Below, piece by piece: positions 29,738 to 38,188 of a stretch of 64,000 nucleotides of DNA (its first letter is position 1; every line of letters begins with the position of its first letter). A program made the position numbers and the translations under genes. Under the pieces are notes generated by a model that searched no databases, was not told where the DNA came from, and worked only from the letters and a program-made list of their open reading frames with translations. Origin of the DNA: an uncultured Bacteroidales bacterium (GTDB taxonomy: Bacteria; Bacteroidota; Bacteroidia; Bacteroidales; F082); the NCBI GenBank assembly GCA_900317055.1, contig ONFF01000021.1, positions 1 through 64,000 of the forward strand, in the 5' to 3' direction.

Positions 29738-30316
29738 TTAGAATGTCTCCGGCACCCTGTCGGCCCCTTCATCAGCCTCGAAATAAGGACGGTTCTCAAA
29801 GCCGATGAGTTTGGCTATTAGCATATTCGGGAATTTTCGGATGCTTTGGTTATAGGCTTTGGTGGCTTCGTTGAAGCGCTGCCGCTCGGTCTGGATACGG
29901 TTTTCGCATCCTGCCAATTGGGCCTGCAAGTTGAGATAGTTCTCGCTGGCCTTCAAGTCGGGATAGTTCTCGATGGAGACGATGAGACGATTCAACGAAT
30001 TGCCCAATTCCTTCTGCACCGACTCAAAATGGGTAAAGTCGGTTTCGTCGAAGTGTTCCATGTCGACCGTCGAAGCTGCCGCTTTGGCTCTGGCCTCGGT
30101 GACGGCGGTCAAGGTCTCCTGCTCGTATTCAGCGTAGTTCTTGACCACGGCAACGAGGTTGGGCACCAATTCGGCACGCCGCTGATAGACATTCTCTACC
30201 TGACTCCAGGTCGAGGCCACGGCTTCCTGCTTTTTGACCAATCCGTTGTAGATGGACCAGCCCCAAAGCAGGATGAGACCGATGATAATAACTATGATGA
30301 TACCGGTCTTCCTCAT
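29738..30316 (-). CDS. lemA: LemA family protein
   Basis: LemA proteins are membrane-anchored helical-bundle proteins of unclear function. The 192-residue product has an N-terminal membrane segment (GIIIVIIIGLILLWGWSIYN), then the family signature QEAVASTWSQVENVYQRRAE-LVPNLV and the ending AYNQSIRKFPNMLIAKLIGF. Length is normal. Its start lies 2 bases after the pyrI stop, so it is probably cotranscribed with pyrBI, an association without obvious metabolic logic. Confidence 0.93.
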   Translation of the reverse strand: MRKTGIIIVIIIGLILLWGWSIYNGLVKKQEAVASTWSQVENVYQRRAELVPNLVAVVKNYAEYEQETLTAVTEARAKAAASTVDMEHFDETDFTHFESVQKELGNSLNRLIVSIENYPDLKASENYLNLQAQLAGCENRIQTERQRFNEATKAYNQSIRKFPNMLIAKLIGFENRPYFEADEGADRVPETF

Positions 30317-30318
30317 AA

Positions 30319-30786
30319 TCAGATGAATTCAAGTTTGTCCTGCGTGGTGTTCTTCTCGCAATAGTGGCAGTGCAGCTTGATGTTGCCCTGCGCGTCCTTG
30401 ATGACGGTGAACTTGGTTGGCACGTCATGTTCCTTGTTGGTGACACAGTTGGGGTTGAAGCACTTCACGATGTGCTCGATGCGGTCTGGGATGGTCACAG
30501 TCTGCTTGTTGATGACTTCGAAATCCTTGATTTCGATAATGGAAGCGGTGGGGGCGACGAGGGCAATCTTGTTCACATCCTCGGGCTCGAAGTACTTGTT
30601 GGAGACCTTGATGAAGCCCTTGGTGCCGTATTTCTTGCTCTCCACATTGGTGCCGAAATACACGGGGGTGCTGACTTTCTCCAAGCCCAAAATCTTGACG
30701 ACTTGGAACACTTTGTCGGCGGGGATATGGTCGATGACGGTGCCATTCTCAATGGCGGAAACTGTCAGTTCTTTCTTTTTTTCCAT
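30319..30786 (-). CDS. pyrI: Aspartate carbamoyltransferase regulatory subunit
   Basis: PyrI binds nucleotides (CTP/ATP) and makes the PyrB catalytic trimers allosteric. The 155-residue product has the N-terminal allosteric domain (VSAIENGTVIDHIPADK) and a zinc domain with four cysteines, CFNPNC and CHYC, that contacts PyrB. Length is normal. It lies downstream of pyrB, separated by 124 bases that hold repeat elements; this is wider than the usual pyrBI spacing. Confidence 0.96.
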   Translation of the reverse strand: MEKKKELTVSAIENGTVIDHIPADKVFQVVKILGLEKVSTPVYFGTNVESKKYGTKGFIKVSNKYFEPEDVNKIALVAPTASIIEIKDFEVINKQTVTIPDRIEHIVKCFNPNCVTNKEHDVPTKFTVIKDAQGNIKLHCHYCEKNTTQDKLEFI

Positions 30787-30813
30787 GTCTGCTATATGTT
30801 GAATTGTTGGTTG

Positions 30814-30903
30814 TTTAATTGTTTAATTGTTTAATTGTTGACGGCCCTTCGACAGGCTCAGGGACCTGCATAAGCTAAGGTCGTTGAGCCTGTCGAAACG
30901 CCG
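30814..30903. repeat. TTTAATTG tandem repeat plus palindromic repeat (family C) between pyrB and pyrI
   Basis: Three head-to-tail copies of TTTAATTG (30814-30837) are followed by a palindromic element (30842-30903) with arms CCCTTCGACAGGCTCAGGGA and GTTGAGCCTGTCGAAACGCC. A related element is at 35406-35469 and a half-length one at 54137. The same octamer tandem recurs at 58426 next to another repeat. Confidence 0.85.
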
Positions 30904-30910
30904 ACTTGTA

Positions 30911-31831
30911 TCATTTTAGTCCAAGGATGGATGCTATAAGTGCTTGACGAGCGTAGACGCCGTTTTGTGCCTGTTGGAAGTAATACGCCTTCGGGTTGGC
31001 GTCGACATCGACGTGGATTTCGTTGACGCGCGGCAGTGGGTGCAGCACACGGCAGTTAGGCTTCGAGTTTTCCAGCATGGCGTTGCGCAGCACATAGGAG
31101 TTCTTCACCTTCTCGTATTCTTCGGGGTCGGGGAAGCGCTCGCGCTGGATGCGGGTCATGTAGATGATGTCGGAGTGGGGGATTGCGTCCTCTAATTCGG
31201 TGTATTGATGGTATTCGAGGTTGCGGTCCTTGATGTGTTGTTTCACAACGCTCGGCAGCTTCAGCTCGACGGGCGAGACGAGGTTGAATTTTGCGTTGAA
31301 GTTGCACATGGCCTCTACGAGGCTGTGGACGGTGCGTCCGTATTTCAGGTCGCCGACGAGGGTGATTTCAAGGTTTTCAAGTGTACCTTGTGTTTTGCGA
31401 ATGCTATAGAGGTCGAGCATGCACTGGGTGGGGTGCTGGTTGGCACCGTCGCCAGCGTTGATGACCGGCACCTTCGACACTTCGGAGGCAAAGCGGGCCG
31501 AGCCTTCGATGGGGTTGCGCATGACGATGAGGTCGGCATAGCTGGCCACCATGGTGATGGTGTCGGCGAGGGATTCGCCCTTCTGGATGCTCGTTCCGGC
31601 GGTGCTGCTGAAGCCGATGACATTGCCGCCCAACAGTTGGATGGCTGTTTCAAAGCTTAGGCGGGTACGAGTGGAAGGCTCGAAGAAGAGTGAGGCGATG
31701 ATGCGCCCGTTCAGCAGGTTCTGGTGCGGGTTTTTCTCGAAGTCCTCGGCGATGTCGAGGACATGGCAGATTTCTTCAGGCGTGTAGTCGCTGATGGAAA
31801 TCAAGCTGCGGTTTTTCAGTGAAATTGACAT
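30911..31831 (-). CDS. pyrB: Aspartate carbamoyltransferase catalytic subunit
   Basis: PyrB joins carbamoyl phosphate and aspartate, the first committed step of pyrimidine synthesis. The 306-residue product has the carbamoyl-phosphate motif [12 protein letters not shown], the second substrate stretch [12 protein letters not shown] and the domain-closing HPLPRVNEI. Length is normal. The start is ATG 31831, five bases after the stop of a 26-codon leader frame that spans a terminator hairpin. Confidence 0.97.
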   Translation of the reverse strand: MSISLKNRSLISISDYTPEEICHVLDIAEDFEKNPHQNLLNGRIIASLFFEPSTRTRLSFETAIQLLGGNVIGFSSTAGTSIQKGESLADTITMVASYADLIVMRNPIEGSARFASEVSKVPVINAGDGANQHPTQCMLDLYSIRKTQGTLENLEITLVGDLKYGRTVHSLVEAMCNFNAKFNLVSPVELKLPSVVKQHIKDRNLEYHQYTELEDAIPHSDIIYMTRIQRERFPDPEEYEKVKNSYVLRNAMLENSKPNCRVLHPLPRVNEIHVDVDANPKAYYFQQAQNGVYARQALIASILGLK

Positions 31832-31835
31832 AGGC

Positions 31836-31916
31836 TTATCGATTTAGTTTGTTGATATTGGCAAAAAAAAGACGGTCGACAATGTGACCGTCAATATGAA
31901 AAAGTAGGAAATTCAT
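31836..31916 (-). promoter_or_regulatory. Probable pyrB attenuator with 26-residue leader peptide
   Basis: On the minus strand, ATG 31916 opens a frame of 26 codons (MNFLLFHIDGHIVDRLFF...) ending at 31836, just before pyrB. It runs through an intrinsic terminator: GACGGTC / GACCGTC (31871-31892) followed by eight T (31870-31863). A pyrimidine-rich tract (TTTCCTACTTTTTC) precedes the hairpin. This is the arrangement of the enteric pyrBI attenuator, where low UTP stalls the polymerase, lets the ribosome catch up and breaks the terminator. A further stem CCGATG/CATCGG (31955-31982) near the transcript start could be a pause site. Confidence 0.65.
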
Positions 31917-31986
31917 TTTTGTGGAACCAATTGATTCCGTGGTGATAATCTTTTCCGATGGCTTGTTTTGGTATCTCATCGGACTG

Positions 31987-31994
31987 CAAAAATA
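31987..31994 (-). promoter_or_regulatory. Probable pyrB promoter (-7 box)
   Basis: TATTTTTG on the minus strand, a perfect TAnnTTTG box. It would start a leader of about 150 bases containing the attenuator. I see no clear -33 box. It is divergent from the argS promoter 34 bases away. Confidence 0.6.
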
Positions 31995-32027
31995 AGGTTT
32001 TTTTTATTCCATGACCAGCTTTTTTAC

Positions 32028-32035
32028 TATTTTTG
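32028..32035 (+). promoter_or_regulatory. Probable argS promoter (-7 box)
   Basis: TATTTTTG, followed by a short leader to ATG 32055. The longer open frame starting at 31968 would begin upstream of this promoter, which argues for the later start codon. Confidence 0.6.
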
Positions 32036-32054
32036 TGCAATTAATTCCATCACT

Positions 32055-33866
32055 ATGTTAGAAGAAGTATTAAGACAACTTTTCATAAAGTCATTCAAAA
32101 CTTTATACGGACAGGAGCCGCCTGTGCAGCAGGTGAATTTCCAGAAGACGCGCCCCGAGTTTGAGGGCGACATGACCATCGTGGTGTTCCCCTTCGGGAA
32201 GCTGGCAGGGCGCAACCCCGAGCAACTGGCCAACGAAATGGGTGCCGAGATGATCAAGGAGTCGGACATGATTGCTAAGTTCAATGTGGTGAAGGGTTTC
32301 CTTAACCTGTTGATCTCAGATAAGTTCTGGATGGATTTCTTCAAGGAAAACCATGAGAACCGTGAGTTTGGCCGCAAACCCGTCTCGGGCAAGAACGTGG
32401 TCATCGAGTATTCCTCGCCCAACACGAACAAACCTTTGCATTTGGGTCATATCCGCAACAACCTCCTTGGTTGGAGTGTCTCTGAGATCATGAAAGCCAA
32501 CGGCAAGAAGGTGGTGCGTGTCAACTTGGTCAACGACCGCGGCATCCACATCTGTAAGAGCATGTTGGCTTGGCTGAAGTGGGGCGATGGCTGCACTCCC
32601 GAGTCGACGGGTAAGAAGGGCGACCACCTCATCGGCGACTTCTATGTGTTGTTCGACAAGAAGTTTAAGGAGGAGGTGAAATCCTTGCTGCCTGCCAATT
32701 ATGACACTTTGGATGAGAAAGCCAAGGAGGAAGCCAAGGCCAAGGCCGAAGCCGAGTCCACACTGATGCAGGAAGCCCGCGAGATGCTGGTGAAATGGGA
32801 AGCCAATGACCCCGAGGTGCGTCATCTTTGGGAGACGATGAACCAATGGGTGTACGACGGCTTCGATGTGACCTACAAGCGCATGGGCGTGTCCTTTGAG
32901 AAGATTTACTATGAATCGCAGACCTATCTGTTGGGTAAGGCATTGGTGCAGGAAGGACTCGAAAAGGGTGTCCTCTATCGCCGCGACGACAACTCCGTAT
33001 GGTGCGACCTCCGCGATGAAGGCTTGGATGAAAAGCTTCTGCTCCGTCGCGACGGCACCTCGGTCTATATGACCCAAGACCTTGGCACCGCCCAGCTGCG
33101 TGTCAAGGAATACGACCCCGAGAAACTGATTTATGTAGTGGGCAACGAACAGATTTACCATTTCGATGTGCTGAAGCGCGTGTTGGTGCGCCTTGGCCGT
33201 GAGTGGGGAAATGACATTGAACACCTTTCCTACGGTATGGTGGAACTGCCTAATGGTAAGATGAAGTCGCGCGAGGGCACGGTGGTCGATGCCGACGACC
33301 TCATGGATGAGATGGTGGCCACAGCCAAGGCCGTCTCCGATGAGCTTGGTAAGGCTAAAGACCTTTCACCCGAAGAAGCTGACAAGCTGTATCATACCAT
33401 CGGACTGGGTGCCTTGAAGTATTTCATCCTCAAGGTTGACCCGAAGAAGACCATGCTCTTCAACCCCGAGGAGTCCATTGACTTCAACGGCAACACGGGT
33501 CCGTTTGTGCAATACACCCATGCCCGTATCTGTTCGGTGCTGCGCAAGGCTGAGGAGCAAGGCATCAAACTCGAAAGCGAGGTGAAGGTCAACGATTTGC
33601 AGCCCAAGGAGAAGGAAATCATTGTGATGATGTACGGCTGGCCGATGGTCTTGAACCAAGCCGCAGAGAACCGCAGCCCCGCGATGATTGCCAACTTCAT
33701 CTTCGACCTCGCCAAGGAATTCAACCAGTTCTACCAAGAGTGCAGCATCCTGAAGGAACCCGATGCCGACCGCCGCATGTTCCGTTTGCAGGTGTGCGAC
33801 ATGGTGGCCGCTTTGCTGCGCAATGCCTCTGAATTATTGGGTATCGGAATGCCGAATAGAATGTAA
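32055..33866 (+). CDS. argS: Arginyl-tRNA synthetase
   Basis: ArgRS charges tRNA-Arg. From ATG 32055 the product is 603 residues and begins MLEEVLRQLFIKSFKTLYGQ with the Arg-specific N-terminal domain. The class I HIGH motif appears as HLGHIRNN after SSPNTNKPL, and the KMSKS position reads KMKSREG. The C-terminal anticodon-binding (DALR) domain ends the protein. The upstream 29-codon extension of the frame carries the promoter and is not coding. Confidence 0.95.
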   Translation: MLEEVLRQLFIKSFKTLYGQEPPVQQVNFQKTRPEFEGDMTIVVFPFGKLAGRNPEQLANEMGAEMIKESDMIAKFNVVKGFLNLLISDKFWMDFFKENHENREFGRKPVSGKNVVIEYSSPNTNKPLHLGHIRNNLLGWSVSEIMKANGKKVVRVNLVNDRGIHICKSMLAWLKWGDGCTPESTGKKGDHLIGDFYVLFDKKFKEEVKSLLPANYDTLDEKAKEEAKAKAEAESTLMQEAREMLVKWEANDPEVRHLWETMNQWVYDGFDVTYKRMGVSFEKIYYESQTYLLGKALVQEGLEKGVLYRRDDNSVWCDLRDEGLDEKLLLRRDGTSVYMTQDLGTAQLRVKEYDPEKLIYVVGNEQIYHFDVLKRVLVRLGREWGNDIEHLSYGMVELPNGKMKSREGTVVDADDLMDEMVATAKAVSDELGKAKDLSPEEADKLYHTIGLGALKYFILKVDPKKTMLFNPEESIDFNGNTGPFVQYTHARICSVLRKAEEQGIKLESEVKVNDLQPKEKEIIVMMYGWPMVLNQAAENRSPAMIANFIFDLAKEFNQFYQECSILKEPDADRRMFRLQVCDMVAALLRNASELLGIGMPNRM

Positions 33867-33872
33867 TTGTTG

Positions 33873-33943
33873 TAGAGACGCATTGAATGCGTCTCAAAAA
33901 TAGGAATTAATGAAAAAGGAGACGCATTCAATGCGTCTCTGCA
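33873..33943. repeat. Paired palindromic repeats (family B) before rsmE
   Basis: Two near-identical palindromes, GAGACGCATTGAATGCGTCT (33875-33895) and GAGACGCATTCAATGCGTCT (33919-33939), stand in inverted arrangement around an AT-rich spacer. Together they make a larger hairpin starting TGTAGAGACG and ending CGTCTCTGCA. Relatives are at 55532 and, inside a gene, at 63757. Confidence 0.85.
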
Positions 33944-33954
33944 GATGGGACAAA

Positions 33955-34698
33955 ATGAACGTCTTTTACATACCCAACGCCACAGAAGGCCTGACAACCT
34001 TGCCCGAAGACGAGTCGAAGCACTGCGTCAAGGTGCTGCGCATGACCGAAGGCGAGCGCTTCTGCGTCACCAACGGCGAAGGCTATCTCTTCGACGCCGA
34101 GTTGGTAGAGGCCTTGCCCAAGCGGGCCACCGTCAACTTGACGAACCAGCGCAAAGGGTATGACCACTGGGGCTTTAATCTCGAAATCGCCATCGCTCCG
34201 ACCAAACTCAACGAGCGCACGGAGTGGTTTTTAGAGAAAGCAACTGAAATCGGCATCGACCGAGTGAGGTTGTTTACCTCGTATCATTCCGAGCGTCGTG
34301 CCGCTAATGTGGAGCGTTTCCAAAAGGTGATGGTGGCGGCCATGAAGCAGAGCATTAAGTCGCGGCTACCGAAGGTGGAGGATTTGGTGTCATTCGACAA
34401 ATTGGTGAAGCTACCCTTCGATGGACAGAAATTTATCGCTTGGATTGATGACGATGTGAAGGATTGTCTTTGTGACTTATATAAGAAAGGTGAAAATGTC
34501 TTGGTGCTCATTGGTCCCGAAGGTGATTTCAGCCCTGAGGAAGTGGCCTTGGCCAAGGAGAACGGCTTCGTGCCTTGCAGCTTGGGAGAGGCGAGATTGC
34601 GTACCGAAACGGCGGCCATCGTGGCTTGCCATACCATCCAACTCATTAACCAAATGAAGGACAAAATTGCCAGCAATTTTGCCTCTAATTCAAAATAA
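33955..34698 (+). CDS. rsmE: 16S rRNA (uracil-1498-N3)-methyltransferase
   Basis: RsmE methylates U1498 of 16S rRNA and has the knotted SPOUT fold. The 247-residue product starts MNVFYIPNATEGLTTLPEDE, has RTEWFLEKATEIGIDRVRLF, and ends with the SAM-binding knot LIGPEGDFSPEEVALAKENG and LGEARLRTETAAIV. I choose ATG 33955; an in-frame ATG at 33910 would put the palindromic repeat into the protein (KKETHSMRLCRWDK), which resembles no RsmE, though it might occasionally be used. Confidence 0.94.
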   Translation: MNVFYIPNATEGLTTLPEDESKHCVKVLRMTEGERFCVTNGEGYLFDAELVEALPKRATVNLTNQRKGYDHWGFNLEIAIAPTKLNERTEWFLEKATEIGIDRVRLFTSYHSERRAANVERFQKVMVAAMKQSIKSRLPKVEDLVSFDKLVKLPFDGQKFIAWIDDDVKDCLCDLYKKGENVLVLIGPEGDFSPEEVALAKENGFVPCSLGEARLRTETAAIVACHTIQLINQMKDKIASNFASNSK

Positions 34699-34753
34699 TT
34701 CAAAAAGAAACTTCTCTAATTCTGAAATTCTTGATAAAAAGAAATACGCTGAA

Positions 34754-35401
34754 ATGAAGAAATTGTTGATTGCCATATTGCTGTCCTTCTCGTTCGCTGC
34801 CTCGGCCCAGCAACTCAACATCGCTTTGCTGAAATACCGTGGGGGAGGAGACTGGTATGGCAACCCAACTTCCTTGCCCAATCTGGTGCGTTTCTGCAAT
34901 CAGGAGATTGGCACGGACATCAATCCCAATGTGCCCACCGTGGAACCGTCGTCTCCGGACTTGTTCAACTATCCCTATGTGTACATGACGGGTCACGGTA
35001 ATGTGGTCTTCGATGCCGCTGAGGCACAAAACCTGCGTAATTACATGTTGGCGGGCGGCTTCCTTCACATCGACGACAACTACGGCATCCGGCAATACAT
35101 TGAGCCTCAGATGAAAAAGGTGTTTCCTGAATTGGATTTTGTGGAGTTGCCTTACACACATGAGATTTTCAAGAAACCGTATGCCTTTCCGAATGGTCTG
35201 CCCAAGATTCATGAGCATGACAACAAGCCGCCTCAACTCTTTGCCTTGATCTACGAAGGTAGGATTGTTTGCATCTTCACTTACGAATGCGACCTTGGTG
35301 ACGGTTGGGAGGACCAGCGTGTGCACCATGATTCGCAAGAAACTAGAGAAAAAGCCCTGAAAATGGGTGCGAATATATTAAGGTATGTATTTACTAAATA
35401 G
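34754..35401 (+). CDS. Secreted DUF4159 protein
   Basis: A 215-residue protein with a signal peptide (MKKLLIAILLSFSFAASAQQ) and a DUF4159 domain: LKYRGGGDWYGNPTSLPNLV, YPYVYMTGHGNVVFDAAEAQ, GFLHIDDNYGIRQYIEPQMK. The fold is like class I glutamine amidotransferases, but the family's function is unknown. Start at ATG 34754, because the longer frame overlaps rsmE and lacks a signal peptide. The domain is often found near MoxR/DUF58 genes; here those partners are absent. Confidence 0.85.
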   Translation: MKKLLIAILLSFSFAASAQQLNIALLKYRGGGDWYGNPTSLPNLVRFCNQEIGTDINPNVPTVEPSSPDLFNYPYVYMTGHGNVVFDAAEAQNLRNYMLAGGFLHIDDNYGIRQYIEPQMKKVFPELDFVELPYTHEIFKKPYAFPNGLPKIHEHDNKPPQLFALIYEGRIVCIFTYECDLGDGWEDQRVHHDSQETREKALKMGANILRYVFTK

Positions 35402-35405
35402 CTAA

Positions 35406-35469
35406 GGTCCCTGAGCCCGTCGAAGGGCCGAAACTAAATTAAGACGGCGTTTCGACAGGCTCAACGACC
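35406..35469. repeat. Palindromic repeat (family C)
   Basis: GGTCCCTGAGCCCGTCGAAG and GGCGTTTCGACAGGCTCAAC are inverted relatives separated by an AT-rich spacer, with the same two arms as the element at 30842-30903 but in the opposite arrangement. It follows the DUF4159 stop by 4 bases and is followed by AACTGA-type short repeats. Confidence 0.8.
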
Positions 35470-35509
35470 TGCTTTAACTGAATAACTGAACAACTAACAA
35501 CTGATAACT

Positions 35510-35869
35510 ATGGAAGAAAGAAAATGCCTCTACTGCGGTGAACCGATTATCGGACGAGTCGACAAGAAATTCTGCTGTGACTCGTGCCGCAACAGCTACA
35601 ACTACGAAAAGACTCACAAACAAATCAATGTGGTAAGAAAGATAAATGGCATCTTGGCCCGTAACCATAATATCTTGCTGGAACTGAACCCTACCGGGAA
35701 AGGCTTTGCCAGTCGCCAACAGTTGATGGAGAAAGGCTTTGACTTCAAGTATTTCACGAGTACCTACACGACCAAGGCAGGTGCTGTCTACCATTTTGTT
35801 TACGATCAAGGGTATGTTCCGAAAGAAACCGATAAGGATGCCTTTGTCTTGGTGAAGAACGCGGATTGA
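35510..35869 (+). CDS. Small zinc-ribbon protein
   Basis: A 119-residue cytoplasmic protein. The first 30 residues hold a zinc site, CLYCGEPI ... FCCDSCRNSYNYEK, like the treble-clef/ribbon family often seen at the front of small Bacteroidota proteins. The rest (LLELNPTGKGFASRQQLMEK, YFTSTYTTKAGAVYHFVYDQ) is a compact alpha/beta region without known function. I cannot assign a role. It lies 21 bases before the C10 protease gene. Confidence 0.75.
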   Translation: MEERKCLYCGEPIIGRVDKKFCCDSCRNSYNYEKTHKQINVVRKINGILARNHNILLELNPTGKGFASRQQLMEKGFDFKYFTSTYTTKAGAVYHFVYDQGYVPKETDKDAFVLVKNAD

Positions 35870-35890
35870 TAACAGTATAAGGCTCAAATT

Positions 35891-38188
35891 ATGAAAAAGA
35901 CGCTATTTATTCTTTTGTTTGCAGCTCTGTTTCTGAACGGACTGCAAGCCAAACCTGTTGATGTCCAAAAGGCCAAGTCATTGGGTGTCAAGTTTATGAA
36001 GGTTAATACTGAGATGAGGTCAGCTTCTGCTGAATTGACTTATACGGCTTTTGCCAAAAATGGTCAAGCTGCGTTTTATGTCTTCGCGGTGCAGCCGAAA
36101 GGATTTGTTATTGTCAGTGCCGACGACCGTGCTAAACCTATCTTGGGCTATTCCACTGAGAGCAATTTCACTGCTCAGTTGCCTGATGGCTTGATGACCT
36201 TCTTCGACAATTACAAGGCTGGCTTCAGCCAGATGTTTGCACATAACGACGAACGTACAGCCGAAGCTGTTGCCGACTGGACGAGTTTGGAGAAGACAGG
36301 TAAGCTTTCGGTAATGAAAACCGACCGTAGCGTTGGCCCCTTGCTGGCTTCCATTTGGAATCAGACTGACCTTTACAATAACATGGCACCAGAAGATCCT
36401 TCTTCAGTATATAGCGGTCATTGTAAGTCGGGTTGTGTGGCCAATGCGATGAGCCAGATCATGCGTTATTGGGAATGGCCTCGCCATGGGCAAGGTAGCC
36501 ACGGCTATGATGCCAGCAGCTATTATGGCAATTATGGCTGGCAAGAGGCCAATTTCGAAGACGCCACTTACCGTTTTGAGTTGATGCCTAACTTCCTCGA
36601 CTTTGCCAGTCCGCAATACGAGGTGGATGCCGTTGCTTTGTTGGAATACCATGCAGGCGTGAGCGTCGATATGGGTTATGGACCCAATGCCAGTGGTGCC
36701 TATTCGCAGGATGTGGGCCCTGCCATGTTGGAGTATTTCAGGTATAGCCCCGACTTGGAACATCGCGAAAAGCCGAATGGTTCTAGTACACAGTGGAAGA
36801 ATGACTTACGTGCCAACTTGGATGCAGGCATGCCTCTTTATTATGCTTCACAAGGTGAAGCAGGTGGTCATGCCTATGTGCTTGACGGTTATGACGACAA
36901 CGATATGTTCCACCTCAATTGGGGCTGGGCAGGCTTCGACAACGGCTATTACGCCATTGATGGTTTTTATTTGACGTTCTATTCCTTCCCATGGTATCAC
37001 AATGCTATCTTTAACTTGCATCCCGTTGATGAGTATTATGATGCGCCAAAAGCAGTGGAGCCTTTGAGGGCGTACGCTTATAATACGAGTACAACTATTT
37101 TGCGGATTGTACCGGTCCTTGAAACTCGTGGTGGCGATCCTATTGATGATGAAGATATTGCTATTTACATTATGCGCGACGGTATGGTGATTGACTCCTT
37201 GATTGATTATCCATGGAGTCAAAATCAATATCATGTTTATGCTGACCATCTGGAGAAAAGCGGCACCTATTATTATACCGTATATGCTGTTAACCATGCA
37301 GGTATGAGTAAGGTGACACGCGACACGGTGACCATCGGCGGTACCTGCGACTTGCGCTTCGAGTTGGCTGACACTGGCGGCAACGGCTGGGACATGTCGT
37401 CCATCGCTGTACTTGACGAAGACGGAAAGGTCTCACAGCGTGTGGGACTTTGGGAAGGAGGAGAGGCTTCCGTCGTTGTCCCCGTGCCGAAAAACCAGAC
37501 GGCAACCTTTTTCTGGACCTACGACAATACTTGCTACTCGCATGGGAGCCTTTCGGAGGTCTCGTACGAAATCTACGACTGGGACGACAATCTGATAGTC
37601 GTCTCAGACGGATACCCTGAGGTAGGAGCGATTACTGATTATGAGATCAGCTGCGAAATGGACTGCCGACCTGTATTCAACCTGGAAGGTGCTTATGAAT
37701 GGCACAATGAAGAAGAATATGGTGTCAAGCTGACTTGGGACTGGGATGGCAATGAGAATGAGTTTGCACAATATGAGATTACTGATAATGAGGGTATGCC
37801 TGTCACAACGATAGATGACCCTGATCATAAGGAGATTTTTCTTAGATGTTATACCACATATCCAATCTTAATTGACTTGGGAGTTTCCGTCCTCTATCGT
37901 AGAGAAACTGGGGAATATTGCATATCCGATATTGTCCCGGTGACGGTTGAGGTGACTTCGGTGGATGAGAAGAACCACACAGCATCCTTATATCCCAATC
38001 CCGCTTCGCGTAGTTTTACAGTGGAAGGCACAGTGAAGGACATCAAGATCTTCGATGCTCTAGGACAATTGGTGCATCAAGGTGCGGAGCACATCGTTGA
38101 GGTCGGTACTTGGCCTAAAGGTGTCTATTTCGTTCGTATAGTGGATGAAAACGATGTCGTCTCGACGGTGAAATTTGTCAAGGAATAA
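35891..38188 (+). CDS. Secreted C10-family cysteine protease with T9SS sorting domain
   Basis: A 765-residue streptopain-type (SpeB, Prevotella interpain) protease. It has a signal peptide (MKKTLFILLFAALFLNGLQA), a Spi-type inhibitory prodomain (~25-120), then the C10 catalytic domain with Cys ~182 in SGCVANAMSQIMRYW and His ~327 in AGGHAYVLDGYDD, followed by FHLNWGWAG. Immunoglobulin-like regions follow. The last ~75 residues (SLYPNPASRSFTVEG ... GVYFVRIVDENDV) are a type A T9SS sorting domain. PorU and PorV encoded in this window would export and process it. The end overlaps the convergent glycosyltransferase by 11 bases. Confidence 0.92.
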   Translation: MKKTLFILLFAALFLNGLQAKPVDVQKAKSLGVKFMKVNTEMRSASAELTYTAFAKNGQAAFYVFAVQPKGFVIVSADDRAKPILGYSTESNFTAQLPDGLMTFFDNYKAGFSQMFAHNDERTAEAVADWTSLEKTGKLSVMKTDRSVGPLLASIWNQTDLYNNMAPEDPSSVYSGHCKSGCVANAMSQIMRYWEWPRHGQGSHGYDASSYYGNYGWQEANFEDATYRFELMPNFLDFASPQYEVDAVALLEYHAGVSVDMGYGPNASGAYSQDVGPAMLEYFRYSPDLEHREKPNGSSTQWKNDLRANLDAGMPLYYASQGEAGGHAYVLDGYDDNDMFHLNWGWAGFDNGYYAIDGFYLTFYSFPWYHNAIFNLHPVDEYYDAPKAVEPLRAYAYNTSTTILRIVPVLETRGGDPIDDEDIAIYIMRDGMVIDSLIDYPWSQNQYHVYADHLEKSGTYYYTVYAVNHAGMSKVTRDTVTIGGTCDLRFELADTGGNGWDMSSIAVLDEDGKVSQRVGLWEGGEASVVVPVPKNQTATFFWTYDNTCYSHGSLSEVSYEIYDWDDNLIVVSDGYPEVGAITDYEISCEMDCRPVFNLEGAYEWHNEEEYGVKLTWDWDGNENEFAQYEITDNEGMPVTTIDDPDHKEIFLRCYTTYPILIDLGVSVLYRRETGEYCISDIVPVTVEVTSVDEKNHTASLYPNPASRSFTVEGTVKDIKIFDALGQLVHQGAEHIVEVGTWPKGVYFVRIVDENDVVSTVKFVKE

